Shown here: positions 8,390 to 17,615 of the stretch, one piece after another | Layout of the letters: each line of letters opens with the position of its first letter | Position numbering within the stretch: position 1 is the stretch's first letter | From: Marisediminicola sp040546025 | GTDB taxonomy: Bacteria > Actinomycetota > Actinomycetes > Actinomycetales > Microbacteriaceae | Length of the DNA: 64,000 bases | Assembly: GCF_040546025.1 (NCBI RefSeq) | Contig: NZ_JBEPNA010000002.1 | Coordinates: forward strand, 1-64,000 | Direction: 5' to 3' | Program-made: the position numbers and the translations under genes | The notes under the pieces: generated by a model | What the model was told of the DNA's origin: nothing | Seen by the model: the letters and a program-made list of their open reading frames with translations, nothing else | Database searches by the model: none

Positions 8390-9175
8390 TCAGGCCCCGG
8401 TGAAGTCCGAGACGTCGCCGACGTACCGGGTGTTGTTCTCTGGCACGGGGTCGACGACGGCACGTGCTATCTCCGCGGCGAACTCGCCCACGTTGTAAAG
8501 CCGGCCGGCGGCATCCTTCCTGGCGCTGATCGCGCCGGGGTTGGCGCGCTCCAGAAGTGTCGCGGTGATCGTTCCCTCGATCATGTCGCCGGAGACGACG
8601 ACGAAGCCGATGCCGGCAGCGGTCAGCGCCGGGATCATCGCGCGCAGCGCATCCTCGCCGGCCCGCTTGCTGAGCGCGACCGGCAGGTACTCCGGCATTG
8701 TCTCGGCGGTCGCGACGAAGTGCGCCTGGTGGCTCGTGACGAACACGACGCGGGCGCCCGGCGCGAGCAGCGGGAGTGCCGCGGTCAGCAGGTCGACCTG
8801 CGCGTCGCGGTTGAGGCGCATCGCGTAGTCCTCCGCCATGCCGGACTCCATGCCGCCGGATGCGTTCATGACGAGAATGTCGAGGCCGCCCCACTCGCGC
8901 GCGACCGTGTCGAACAGCGCGCCAACGGAGGCCTCGTCGGTGAGGTCGGCGCCGATCGAGATCGCCTCGCCCCCGGATGCCTCGATCGCGGCGACGAGCT
9001 TGCGCGCCCTAGCCTCCTTGTTGCGGTAGTTGACGACGACCTTGGCGCCGGCGCCTGCGAGGTAGCCGACGGTGTCGGCTCCGATACCGCGCGACGAGCC
9101 GGTGACGAGGGCGCGGGCGCCGGAGAGGGATTCGGGCGCAAGGGGGTTCAGTGGGGTGCTCACGGCATCAGACAC
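8390..9175 (-). CDS. Short-chain dehydrogenase/reductase family protein (atypical active site)
   Basis: A Rossmann-fold SDR of about 260 residues with the NAD(P)-binding TGSSRGIG motif near residue 26 and the structural NAS motif (VMNASGG). The catalytic YxxxK motif is not standard: the Lys of ALSKRAGED is preceded at the expected position by Val, and the nearest Tyr is seven residues before the Lys, so activity may differ. The start is uncertain: in-frame TTG 9181, GTG 9175 and GTG 9163 are all possible and none has a strong ribosome site. It heads the operon with the S9 peptidase gene. Confidence 0.85.
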   Translation of the reverse strand: MSDAVSTPLNPLAPESLSGARALVTGSSRGIGADTVGYLAGAGAKVVVNYRNKEARARKLVAAIEASGGEAISIGADLTDEASVGALFDTVAREWGGLDILVMNASGGMESGMAEDYAMRLNRDAQVDLLTAALPLLAPGARVVFVTSHQAHFVATAETMPEYLPVALSKRAGEDALRAMIPALTAAGIGFVVVSGDMIEGTITATLLERANPGAISARKDAAGRLYNVGEFAAEIARAVVDPVPENNTRYVGDVSDFTGA

Positions 9176-9254
9176 TACCAAGCATGGGGACAGCCGCGCA
9201 GATGCGAGGTAATGGTAGTTTCAAGATCGAGTGCACATACGGGAGGTGCCGGCG

Positions 9255-9725
9255 ATGGTCGATCTGAGGGACTACCTGTGGATCATCTGGCTCGTCTTCA
9301 TTTTCGTCTGCGTCATCATCGAGCTGCTGACCCTCGAGTTCACCTTCCTCATGGTCGCGGCGGGCAGTCTCGGCGGCCTCGGCGCCAACCTGCTCGGCGC
9401 CGAGTGGTGGCTGCAGATCCTCGTCGCCGCCGCGCTCGCGGTGCTGCTCATCCTGACCATCCGCCCCCTGCTGCTCCGCGTCATGCACCGCGGCGCGGAT
9501 CTCACGCCGAGCAACATCGCGGCCTTGCTGGGCCTGCACGGTCGAGTGCTCGAAACCGTCGGAGAGAACGGCGGCCTCGTCAAGCTCGCCAACGGAGAGA
9601 CCTGGACCGCCCGGCTCGACAGCTCCGCCCTCGACCTCGTCCTCGACGCGGAGAGCAAGGTCACCGTGACCGCCATCGAGGGATCAACCGCCGTCGTCAT
9701 TCCCTCCGAAAGGATCACCCCGTAA
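9255..9725 (+). CDS. NfeD-like membrane protein
   Basis: A 156-residue NfeD family protein: two to three transmembrane segments in the first 80 residues (IIWLVFIFVCVIIELLTL and following), then a soluble OB-fold-like beta domain (GLHGRVLETVG onwards). Short NfeD proteins pair with SPFH/stomatin proteins in membrane microdomains, and here the stop overlaps the SPFH gene start (TAATG). The ATG at 9255 has a GGGAGG site 8 nt upstream. It diverges from the SDR operon. Confidence 0.9.
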   Translation: MVDLRDYLWIIWLVFIFVCVIIELLTLEFTFLMVAAGSLGGLGANLLGAEWWLQILVAAALAVLLILTIRPLLLRVMHRGADLTPSNIAALLGLHGRVLETVGENGGLVKLANGETWTARLDSSALDLVLDAESKVTVTAIEGSTAVVIPSERITP

Positions 9726-10648
9726 TGTCCGGATCCGGATTCATCGCACAACTCTTCATCGCCGCCCTGCTGATCGTCGTCGCGGTGTTCGCGGTCGTCA
9801 CGCTGATTCGCGCGATCCGCATCATCCCGCAGGCGAACGCCGGGGTTGTCGAACGGCTCGGCAAGTACCACAAGACGCTCATGCCCGGTCTCAACATCCT
9901 CGTGCCGTTCATCGACCGGGTGCGGCCGCTCATCGACATGCGTGAACAGGTCGTTTCGTTCCCGCCGCAACCGGTCATCACCGAGGACAACCTCGTCGTC
10001 TCCATCGACACCGTCGTCTACTTCCAGGTGACGGATGCCCGTGCGGCGACCTACGAGATCAACAACTACCTTGGCGCCGTCGAGCAGCTCACCACGACGA
10101 CCCTGCGCAACGTGGTCGGCGGTCTCAACCTCGAGGAAGCCCTCACGAGCCGCGACAACATCAACGGCCAGCTGCGCATCGTGCTCGACGAGGCGACGGG
10201 CAAATGGGGCATCCGGGTCGGTCGGGTCGAGCTCAAGGCGATCGATCCGCCCATCTCCATCCAGGACTCGATGGAGAAGCAGATGCGCGCCGAGCGGGAG
10301 AAGCGCGCCGTCATCCTCACCGCCGAGGGAACGAAGCAGGCCGCGATCCTGCAGGCCGAGGGTGCCAGGCAGGCATCCATCCTCTCCGCCGAGGGAGAGG
10401 CGCAGGCGGCCGTGCTGCGCGCCAACGGCGAGGCACAGGCCATCACGACGGTCTTCGGCGCGATCCACGCCGGCAACCCCGACGGGCCCCTGCTCGCCTA
10501 CCAGTACCTCCAGACGCTGCCCAAGCTCGCCGAGGGCGACGCGAACAAGCTGTGGATCATCCCGTCCGAACTCACCGAGGCCCTCAAGACCGTTGGACAG
10601 GGCTTCCTCGGCGGCGCGCAGCGGGATCAGACGCCGCCGGCCCCGTAG
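9725..10648 (+). CDS. SPFH/band-7 (stomatin-like) membrane protein
   Basis: A 307-residue stomatin-like protein with one N-terminal membrane anchor (LFIAALLIVVAVFAVVTLI), the SPFH domain (ERLGKYHKTLMPGLNILVPF, then FPPQPVITEDNL) and an Ala/Glu-rich coiled-coil around residues 185-250 (KQAAILQAEGARQASILSAE). SPFH proteins oligomerise into membrane scaffolds, here probably with NfeD. The ATG overlaps the NfeD stop by 1 nt. A GTG-started glycerophosphodiesterase gene begins immediately downstream. Confidence 0.94.
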   Translation: MSGSGFIAQLFIAALLIVVAVFAVVTLIRAIRIIPQANAGVVERLGKYHKTLMPGLNILVPFIDRVRPLIDMREQVVSFPPQPVITEDNLVVSIDTVVYFQVTDARAATYEINNYLGAVEQLTTTTLRNVVGGLNLEEALTSRDNINGQLRIVLDEATGKWGIRVGRVELKAIDPPISIQDSMEKQMRAEREKRAVILTAEGTKQAAILQAEGARQASILSAEGEAQAAVLRANGEAQAITTVFGAIHAGNPDGPLLAYQYLQTLPKLAEGDANKLWIIPSELTEALKTVGQGFLGGAQRDQTPPAP

Positions 10649-10649
10649 C

Positions 10650-11438
10650 GTGGGCGAACCGCCCACGCCGGGCCCGCTCACCGGCCCGTACCTCTCCCCC
10701 GCCGCCCCGCGCGTGCTTGCCCATCGGGGGCTCGCGACTTTCGCTCCCGAGAACACGATGCTGTCGTTCGTCGCTGCGCTGGCGCACGGCGTGACCCACC
10801 TCGAAACCGATGTGCACGCGAGCCGCGACCGAGTGGCGGTGATCAGCCACGACCCCGAGCTGACCCGGCTGACCGGTCGCGCTGAGAGGGTCGGCGACCT
10901 CACCATGGCCGAGCTCGCCGCGATCGACCTCGGCGACGGCCAGTCGTTTGTGAGCCTCGCGGAGGCAATCGACGCCTTCCCCGAGGCGCGGTTCAACATC
11001 GACATCAAGTCGGATGCCGCGGTGCAGCCCACCGTCGACGCGGTCCGGGCCACGAGGTCGTCGGGGCGGGTGCTCATCACCTCGTTCAACGGGGCGCGCC
11101 GTCGGGCCGCGGTGAAGTTCCTGCCCTCGGTGGCGACGTCGGCCTCCAGCCGGCAGTTCGCGCTCGCCTTCTCCGCGGCGCTGGTCGGCGCTGCGCCGCT
11201 GGCGAGGTGGATGCTGCGTGACGTGCACGCCGTTCAGATCCCCGAGACCGTGCGCGGCATCCGCCTCGTCACGCCCCGAATCATCCGAATCATGCATTCC
11301 GCGGTGCAGGAAGTTCATGTCTGGACTGTCAACGACGTCGCAGACATGCACAGGTTGCTCGACCTCGGAATCGACGGTCTCGTGACTGATCGTGCCGATC
11401 TGGCCATGCAGGTGCTGCTCGAGCGGTCACGTCGCTGA
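10650..11438 (+). CDS. Glycerophosphodiester phosphodiesterase family protein
   Basis: A 262-residue GDPD TIM-barrel enzyme. Metal and catalytic motifs are visible: HRG at residues 25-27 (AHRGLATFAPENT), LETDVH near 51-56, SHDPEL with the second catalytic His, FNIDIKSD and the final VWTVND strand. The family hydrolyses glycerophosphodiesters to sn-glycerol 3-phosphate and an alcohol. There is no signal peptide, so it is probably cytoplasmic. The GTG start lies 1 nt after the SPFH stop; the ribosome site is weak, suggesting translational coupling. Confidence 0.92.
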   Translation: MGEPPTPGPLTGPYLSPAAPRVLAHRGLATFAPENTMLSFVAALAHGVTHLETDVHASRDRVAVISHDPELTRLTGRAERVGDLTMAELAAIDLGDGQSFVSLAEAIDAFPEARFNIDIKSDAAVQPTVDAVRATRSSGRVLITSFNGARRRAAVKFLPSVATSASSRQFALAFSAALVGAAPLARWMLRDVHAVQIPETVRGIRLVTPRIIRIMHSAVQEVHVWTVNDVADMHRLLDLGIDGLVTDRADLAMQVLLERSRR

Positions 11439-11582
11439 CTGTCCCTCACCATCCGTGAACCCGGTAACTTGCTGTGAACAGGGTGGGAAACACGAGATCG
11501 GGTATGGAATGCGCCATCCTCGGGGTTGCTATCTGAATAGGTATCGCGCGACTAATGGGTTTCGCGAGAAAGGGGCCACACA

Positions 11583-11945
11583 ATGGCAGATCGTAGCTTG
11601 CGGGGAATGCGACTCGGATCACAGAGTCTTCAGAGCGAAGAAGGCGTGACCTTCTCCCCGCGAATCACCAGTACTTACCAGATGTCCGATGGAATGACCT
11701 TCGAGGTCACCTTCTCCGCGGACGCGGAAATCCCCCAGGTGTGGGAATCGCCGAAGTCGGGTCAGGAGGGCATCCTCATCGCCGCCGACGGCAAGCCTGT
11801 CGTCATCGAGGCGACCGACCAGAAGGTTCCGCGCACCCACTGGGACATGCTTCTCGAGCGCCGCACGCGCGATGAGCTCGAAGAGCTTCTCAACGAGAGG
11901 CTCGGCTACCTCCGTGCCCGCAAGGGACAGAAGGTCGGAGCCTGA
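11583..11945 (+). CDS. rbpA: RNA polymerase-binding protein RbpA
   Basis: A 120-residue RbpA, an actinobacteria-specific activator that binds the principal sigma factor and RNA polymerase and stabilises the open complex. Visible parts are the basic N-terminal tail (MADRSLRGMRLGSQSL), the beta-barrel core, and the sigma-interaction helix region with the signature RTHWDMLLERRTRDELEELL. The zinc-binding cysteines found in Streptomyces RbpA are absent, as in some other members. An AAAGGGG site precedes the ATG. It converges with ppm, the same neighbourhood as in M. tuberculosis (Rv2050/Rv2051c). Confidence 0.96.
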   Translation: MADRSLRGMRLGSQSLQSEEGVTFSPRITSTYQMSDGMTFEVTFSADAEIPQVWESPKSGQEGILIAADGKPVVIEATDQKVPRTHWDMLLERRTRDELEELLNERLGYLRARKGQKVGA

Positions 11946-11973
11946 TCAGCAGCGACTGATCAGCTGAGCTTCA

Positions 11974-12720
11974 TCAGATGGGCAGACGCCTCTCGTCGCG
12001 AACGCGACGGGGGGCGTTTCTCATGAGACCCCACACGGTGACCCGCCAGAGCGCCTCCGCGACAATGCCCGTGTGCATCTTCGACCGCCCGTGGGTGCGT
12101 TCGACGAACGTGATCGGATGCTCGACGACGATCGCTCCCGCGCGCTCGAGCCGCCAGGCGAGCTCGACCTGGAAGCAGTAGCCCTGCGACGACACCGAGG
12201 CCATCCGCTCCGGCGTGAGAACGCGCGTGCGGAACACCCGGAATCCCGACGTGAGGTCGTGGATGCCTGATGCGAGCACGAGGCGCGAGTAGGAGTTGCC
12301 CGCGCGCGAGATTGCCAGGCGCAGCCACGGCCAATTGAGCACCCGGCCGCCGGGCACCCAGCGGGACCCGATGACGAGGTCGGCGCCGTCGCGGGCGAGG
12401 GCGATCATCGCCGGGAGCGATGAGGGGTTGTGCGACCCGTCGGCGTCGATCTCCACAACGAGGTCGTAGCCGTCGTCGATCGCCCTCTGGAAGCCGGCGA
12501 GATAGGCCATGCCCAGACCTTCGCGGGTGGTGCGGTGCAGCACACGGATGCCGCTATCCGACAGGGCGAGGCGATCGGCGAGCTGGCCGGTTCCATCGGG
12601 GCTGGAATCGTCGACGACGAGCACGTGGGCGCTCCCGACCGCCTGGCGGATGCGGCCGAGGATGCCCTCGAGATTCTCGATCTCGTTGTAGGTGGGCACG
12701 ACGATGAGGGTGTCAGCCAC
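11974..12720 (-). CDS. ppm: Polyprenol monophosphomannose synthase (GT2)
   Basis: A 248-residue family-2 glycosyltransferase that makes polyprenyl-phosphate mannose from GDP-mannose, the donor for protein O-mannosylation and lipoglycans. Motifs: VVPTYNEIENL at the N-terminus, VVDDSSPDGTG, the DXD-containing EIDADGSH, and SGFRVFR. It lacks transmembrane segments. In mycobacteria this domain is fused to Lnt in Ppm1; here the two are separate genes overlapping by 8 nt. The start is GTG. It converges with rbpA. Confidence 0.93.
   Translation of the reverse strand: MADTLIVVPTYNEIENLEGILGRIRQAVGSAHVLVVDDSSPDGTGQLADRLALSDSGIRVLHRTTREGLGMAYLAGFQRAIDDGYDLVVEIDADGSHNPSSLPAMIALARDGADLVIGSRWVPGGRVLNWPWLRLAISRAGNSYSRLVLASGIHDLTSGFRVFRTRVLTPERMASVSSQGYCFQVELAWRLERAGAIVVEHPITFVERTHGRSKMHTGIVAEALWRVTVWGLMRNAPRRVRDERRLPI
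11986..12023 (+). terminator. rbpA terminator embedded in the 3' end of ppm
   Basis: ACGCCTCTCGTCGCG (11986-12000) and CGCGACGGGGGGCGT (12003-12017) can pair over 15 positions with two G-U wobbles, followed by TTTCTC. It reads as an intrinsic terminator for rbpA, yet it lies inside the last codons of the opposing ppm gene. Upstream, two copies of the palindrome CTGATCAG (11942-11949, 11956-11963) could form an extra small stem. Confidence 0.75.
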
Positions 12721-14317
12721 GGCTTAGTCCCTCACCGGTGCGGCGACGCCGAGCGAGAAGGCCAGTCAGGATCAGGCCGAGGAGGGCGAGCACGGAGACC
12801 GCGATCTCGATCCCCTGGCCGACGACCGTGGCGGGGGTCGTCGTGGTGCTGAGCGGCACATCCTGCAGCATCGTGCCGGGAGTGAAGGTCGGCAGACGCT
12901 CGAGCGTGCTGCCGTCGGGGGCGATGATCGCCGAGGTGCCGACGGTCGAGGCGTTCACGACGCTGCGGCCCGTCTCGATCGCCCGCAGCCGGGCGATCGC
13001 GAGCTGTTGCACGCTCTCGTCGGAGCGCCCGAAGTCCGCGTTGTTGGTCGGTGAGATGATGATGTCGGCTCCGTCCGCGATCATCTGCCGGATGAGGTTG
13101 TCATCGACGATGTCGTAGCAGATCGCCAGGCCCGCGGTCGCCAGCCCGTCAATGTCGAACACGTTGTCCCTCTCGCCAATCGAGAAGTCGCGGGGAATGA
13201 GGGAGAGCAGGTCGGGCGCGAGCGGGTACCAGAAGTCCCGATCGGGGATGTACTCGGCGAACGGCACCGGATGCAGCTTGTCGTACTGGTCGGCCGGGCC
13301 GCGGCCGCCCTCCTGCCAGAGCAGCAGGCTGTTGTAGGTGTCGGCGCCGTCCTCGGTGATGGTGCCGACGATGAGCGGGGCCCCCGCCTGCTCGGTCACC
13401 CGGTCCAGCGCCGCCGCCGATCGCGCCGAGCGCAGCGGGTCGAGGTCGGATGCGTTCTCCGGCCAGACGAGCAGGTCGATGTCCTGGCCGTACAGGGGTT
13501 CGGTCGCGGCGAGGTGGTCGTCGAGGATCTGGCCACGCTCGTACTCGGCGAACAGCCCAGCGTCCGAGTCCCCCTGCACGGCGGCGACCCGCAGGCTGCC
13601 CGAGGCGACGACGGGGAAGGCGGGCACGGCGATCATCACCAGGAGCAGGCCGACCGGGAGAACCGAACGCAGGATGCGGCGCCGGCCGGCGCCCGATGCG
13701 AGAGTCGCCGCCCGCACCCGCTGGGCCTGCACGACGAGCGCGCTGACCCACGCGATGAGGAAGGAGAGGCCGGCCACTCCGACCCACGCCGCGAGCTCGG
13801 CGAAGGGGCTCTCCGATTGGGAGAAGGCGAGCCTGCCCCAGGAGAATCCGCCGTACGGCCAGGTTGTGGTGACGAATTCACGCAGCGTCCACAGGCCCGC
13901 GATGAGGAGCGGCAGCACGAGCAGCTGGCCGACCGGGCCGGGAAGGGCTCTGTCGCCGAAACGCCAGGCGAGGGCGATGAGCGCGCAGCCGATCGCGAAG
14001 AACACCGACTGCAGACCCCCGAGCGCGAGCCAGGGGGCCGCGCCGAGGTACACCGTGATCCAGAAGATGTGGGTACCCCAGAACACCAACCCGCCGGCGA
14101 GTCCGACGAGCAGCGACGGGCCGACCCGGCGCCCGACGAGCGAGTACAGGATGAGCGGTGTGCCGACAAAGGCGAGCGGCCACCAGCCGAGGCCGGGGAA
14201 CGCCAGCGCGTTCAGCATGCCGCCGAACGCGGCGAGCAGGACGGCGAGCCACAGCGGCGCGGCGCGCGCGTGGGGTGACCGCCGCGGCGGTCGAGAGGGA
14301 GCGGCGCGCGTGATCAT
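12713..14317 (-). CDS. lnt: Apolipoprotein N-acyltransferase
   Basis: A 534-residue membrane enzyme that adds the third acyl chain to lipoproteins. About six N-terminal transmembrane helices (residues 20-215) precede a periplasmic-side nitrilase fold with the catalytic triad: Glu in LVWPENASDLD, Lys in YDKLHPVPFAEY and Cys in AICYDIVDD; a final membrane helix lies near the C-terminus (IEIAVSVLALLGLILTGLL). The last codons overlap ppm, so a functional link to envelope assembly is likely. Several predicted lipoproteins in the window (FKBP, rhodanese, solute-binding protein) would be substrates. Confidence 0.94.
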   Translation of the reverse strand: MITRAAPSRPPRRSPHARAAPLWLAVLLAAFGGMLNALAFPGLGWWPLAFVGTPLILYSLVGRRVGPSLLVGLAGGLVFWGTHIFWITVYLGAAPWLALGGLQSVFFAIGCALIALAWRFGDRALPGPVGQLLVLPLLIAGLWTLREFVTTTWPYGGFSWGRLAFSQSESPFAELAAWVGVAGLSFLIAWVSALVVQAQRVRAATLASGAGRRRILRSVLPVGLLLVMIAVPAFPVVASGSLRVAAVQGDSDAGLFAEYERGQILDDHLAATEPLYGQDIDLLVWPENASDLDPLRSARSAAALDRVTEQAGAPLIVGTITEDGADTYNSLLLWQEGGRGPADQYDKLHPVPFAEYIPDRDFWYPLAPDLLSLIPRDFSIGERDNVFDIDGLATAGLAICYDIVDDNLIRQMIADGADIIISPTNNADFGRSDESVQQLAIARLRAIETGRSVVNASTVGTSAIIAPDGSTLERLPTFTPGTMLQDVPLSTTTTPATVVGQGIEIAVSVLALLGLILTGLLARRRRTGEGLSRG

Positions 14318-14380
14318 CCTGTACAGCCTAGATCGACTTGTCTGAACGCCGCCCCGCCGGGTGCCGGGCCGGTGCGGCGA

Positions 14381-16813
14381 TCAGACGCTGCTGTACGCGA
14401 CGATGCCGCGTCGGATGAGCTCGAGGGCCTTGCGTGCCCGCGGCCCGACCGGGGCGTCCGCGACCATCGACAGCTGGTCGAGCAGGTCGATCGTCTGCTT
14501 GGTGAGGCGCACGAAGTCGCCCGCAGCCAAGTCGGTGTCCCGGAGCACCGAGTCGAGGCTCGCGCCCTGTGCCCACCGGTTCATCGCGAGCGACAGGCCG
14601 CTCGAGAGCGGATTGCTGCCGGCCAGCTTATTGTCCCTCTCGAGGTCGTCGAGGGTGGCCCACAGCGTGGTCGTGTTCTCCAGCGCCGGCCGGAAGGCAC
14701 CCTTGGGCAGGTAGTGCTCACTGACCTGCCCCTCGTCGCGCCGGGGCTCGTAGATGAGCGCGGCGGCCATCGCCGCGAGTGCGGCGGGGTCGAGCTCGTT
14801 CCACAGGTTCTTCCGCAGGCACTCCGCGATCAGGAGGTCGCGCTCGCCGTAAATCCGCTTCAGGATCCTGCCGCCGGCCGCCAGGTTCACGGTGCCGCTG
14901 TCGTCCCGCTCGAGGTAGCCGAGGATCATCAGCACGTCGGTGACACGGTCGAAGACGCGGGCGACGGCGCCCGTGCGGGCGCGGATCTGGCGGGTGAGGT
15001 CGTCGGTCTGCTTCTTCAGCCGCCACCATCTCTCGGCCCAGCGCGCGTGTGCCTCCCGATCGTTGCAGCTGTGGCAGGGGTGCTGGCGCAGCCGCTTGCG
15101 CAGCGAGGTGAGCTGGTGCTGGCGCTTCTCCCGTTCACTGCGGCTCTGCAGCTCGGCGCGTGAGTCACCCTTGCGCTCGAGGTCGGTGAGTTCGCGCCGG
15201 ATGCCGGAGTATTCGGCGAAGTCGCCCAGGTGGCAGGTCATGGCCTCGGCGTAGCCGTCGAGGGACTCGCGCTGGCTGCGCACCTTGCGGGCGAGGTCGA
15301 CGACGGCACGATCGGCCTGGAACTGCGCGAATGACGACTCGAGGACCTCGCGGGTGCGGGCGCGGCCGAACTGCTCGATAAGGTTCACGGCCATGTTGTA
15401 GGTCGGCCGGAAGCTCGAGTTGAGCGGGTAGGTGCGCCTCGACGCGAGCGACGCGACGGCCTGCGGGTCGAGGGCGTCCTGCCATTGGATGACGCTGTGC
15501 CCCTCCACGTCGATGCCGCGCCGGCCGGCCCGGCCGGTCAGCTGGGTGTACTCCCCCGGCGTGATCGGCACCCGGGCCTCGCCGTTGAACTTCTCGAGCT
15601 TCTCGAGCACGACGGTGCGGGCGGGCATGTTGATGCCGAGCGCGAGGGTCTCGGTCGCGAAGACGACGCGCACAAGCTTGCGGCGGTAGAGCTCTTCGAC
15701 GACCTCTTTGAAGGCGGGCAACATGCCGGCGTGGTGCGCGGCGACGCCTCGCTCGAGACCCTCGAGCCACTCCCAGTAGCCGAGCACGGCGAGGTCTTCG
15801 TCGAGGAGGGTGCGGCAGCGCTCCTCGACGATGGAGCGGATCTCGTCGCGCTCCCACTGCTCCGTCAGGCGCACGCCGGCCCGCAGCACCTGCGCGACGG
15901 CCTGGTCGCAGCCGACCCGGCTGAAGATGAAGAAGATCGCCGGCAGCAGGTTGCGGCTCTCGAGCAGGTCGATCACCGCGGGCCGGTTCATGCGGGTGTC
16001 ATCCGGCCGACCGCCCCTCGTGTGCCGGCGTCCGACATCCTGGGACTGCCGGGAGCTGATCGCGCGGCCGCCGTGCCTGGCCATCTGCACCAGCTCGGGG
16101 TTCACCCGGTTGGTCGCGGCGAGCCCCGACGAGTCGAACAGGTCGATGAGCTTCGTTCGCATGAGGATGTGCTGGTCGAGCGGCACCGGGCGCTCCTCCG
16201 AGACGATGACATCGGTCTCGCCGCGCACGGCCTGCAGCCAGTCGCCGAACTCCTCGGCGTTCGACACGGTGGCGCTCAGCGACACGAGCCGCACCGGCTG
16301 TGGGAGGTGGATGATGACCTCCTCCCAGACGGCGCCGCGGAACCGGTCTGCGAGGTAGTGCACCTCGTCCATGATGACGAACGACAGGTCGCGCAGCAGG
16401 TCGGAGTCGGCGTAGAGCATGTTGCGCAGCACCTCGGTCGTCATGACCACGATGCGGGCACCCGAGTTGATGTTGGTGTCACCGGTGAGCAGGCCCACCT
16501 CGCTCGCGCCGTACTCGGCGACGAACTCCTGGAACTTCTGGTTGCTCAACGCTTTCATCGGCGCGGTGTAGAACACCTTCGCCCGCGGCTGCTGCATCGC
16601 GAGGAACACGGCGAACTCGGCCACGATGGTCTTGCCGGCGCCGGTGGGGGCGGCGACAAGCACGCTGTTGCCGCGCTCGAGCGCGGTGCACGCCGTCAGC
16701 TGGAAGAGGTCGAGGTCGAACTTCTGCCGCGCGCGAAACGCATCGACGCGGGGAAACCCCCGGCGAGCCTTCGATGCGGCGAAACGCTCGGCGGGCGATA
16801 GCTGGTCGGTCAT
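14381..16813 (-). CDS. helY: DExH-box (Ski2/Mtr4-like) helicase HelY
   Basis: An 810-residue superfamily-2 helicase. Walker A (APTGAGKT) is at residues 55-62, the DEVH box at 149-152, SAT follows (LVSLSATVS), and the C-terminal RecA domain carries ALGINMPARTVV and TGRAGRRGID. A four-Cys segment near residues 583-590 (HPCHSCND) may bind zinc. The C-terminal DSHCT-type region is typical of Ski2-like RNA helicases, although actinobacterial HelY has no settled role. The ATG overlaps the tatC stop (ATGA), giving tatA-tatC-helY as in M. tuberculosis. Confidence 0.92.
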   Translation of the reverse strand: MTDQLSPAERFAASKARRGFPRVDAFRARQKFDLDLFQLTACTALERGNSVLVAAPTGAGKTIVAEFAVFLAMQQPRAKVFYTAPMKALSNQKFQEFVAEYGASEVGLLTGDTNINSGARIVVMTTEVLRNMLYADSDLLRDLSFVIMDEVHYLADRFRGAVWEEVIIHLPQPVRLVSLSATVSNAEEFGDWLQAVRGETDVIVSEERPVPLDQHILMRTKLIDLFDSSGLAATNRVNPELVQMARHGGRAISSRQSQDVGRRHTRGGRPDDTRMNRPAVIDLLESRNLLPAIFFIFSRVGCDQAVAQVLRAGVRLTEQWERDEIRSIVEERCRTLLDEDLAVLGYWEWLEGLERGVAAHHAGMLPAFKEVVEELYRRKLVRVVFATETLALGINMPARTVVLEKLEKFNGEARVPITPGEYTQLTGRAGRRGIDVEGHSVIQWQDALDPQAVASLASRRTYPLNSSFRPTYNMAVNLIEQFGRARTREVLESSFAQFQADRAVVDLARKVRSQRESLDGYAEAMTCHLGDFAEYSGIRRELTDLERKGDSRAELQSRSEREKRQHQLTSLRKRLRQHPCHSCNDREAHARWAERWWRLKKQTDDLTRQIRARTGAVARVFDRVTDVLMILGYLERDDSGTVNLAAGGRILKRIYGERDLLIAECLRKNLWNELDPAALAAMAAALIYEPRRDEGQVSEHYLPKGAFRPALENTTTLWATLDDLERDNKLAGSNPLSSGLSLAMNRWAQGASLDSVLRDTDLAAGDFVRLTKQTIDLLDQLSMVADAPVGPRARKALELIRRGIVAYSSV

Positions 16814-17610
16814 GCTGGGGAGCTGCCCAACCCCTCGGTGAGTAGTTTGGCGGCGCGTTTCTCGGCGATGCGGTCGTGCCAGAAGGCGACTCCGACGGCA
16901 GCGAAGTAGAGCATGACCATGGGAATGGCGAGCAGGAACATCGAGAAGACGTCGGCGGCCGGCGTGGCGAGGGCGCAGAAGATCGTGATGGTCAGGATGG
17001 CGACGCGCCACCCCTTCAGGATGCCCTTGGCCGAGATGACCCCCATGAAGTTGAGCAGCACCACGAAGACGGGGAGGACGAAGGCGATACCGACGGCGAA
17101 GATGAGTTTGAGGGCGAAGTCGACGTAGTACTTCGCGAGGAAGATCGAGGTGTCCTCGGCCGGGGCGAAGCCGGCGAGAACCTCGACAATGTGCGGGAAG
17201 ACGAAGAAGCCGCTCGCGCATCCGGCGAGGAACAGCGGCACCGCCGAAAAGAAGAATCCGAAGGTGTACCGCTTCTCCTTGCGGGTGAGCGCGGGGGTGA
17301 TGAACGCGAAGATCTGGTACAGCCAGACCGGGCTCGACACCACGAGGCCGACGTAGATCGCAATCTGCATCCGCAGGTCGAACGCGCCGGTGATGCTGTC
17401 GTAGTTGAGGCTCGCGTCGCGCGAACGGGCAATTTCAAGAATTGGCTCGCGCAGCACGTCGAGCACGGCGGGCGCGATGATGAAGCCGAAAATTCCGCCC
17501 AGCAGAATGCCGATGGCCGACCTGAACAGTCGCTTGCGCAACTCGATCAGATGCTCCCCGAACGACATTCGGCCTTCGTTATTCGCGCGGGTTCGGGTGC
17601 GCGGAGCCAT
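16810..17610 (-). CDS. tatC: Twin-arginine translocase subunit TatC
   Basis: A 266-residue integral membrane protein with six hydrophobic helices and the signature MSFGEHLIELRKRLFRS near residue 15, which in TatC helps bind the twin-arginine signal. The periplasmic loop motif is also visible (FAFITPALTRKEKR). TatC is the receptor of the Tat pathway that exports folded proteins. The ATG at 17610 lies 5 nt after tatA; an in-frame ATG at residue 15 is an alternative start. The 3' end overlaps helY by 4 nt. Confidence 0.95.
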   Translation of the reverse strand: MAPRTRTRANNEGRMSFGEHLIELRKRLFRSAIGILLGGIFGFIIAPAVLDVLREPILEIARSRDASLNYDSITGAFDLRMQIAIYVGLVVSSPVWLYQIFAFITPALTRKEKRYTFGFFFSAVPLFLAGCASGFFVFPHIVEVLAGFAPAEDTSIFLAKYYVDFALKLIFAVGIAFVLPVFVVLLNFMGVISAKGILKGWRVAILTITIFCALATPAADVFSMFLLAIPMVMLYFAAVGVAFWHDRIAEKRAAKLLTEGLGSSPA

Positions 17611-17615
17611 GGTGG

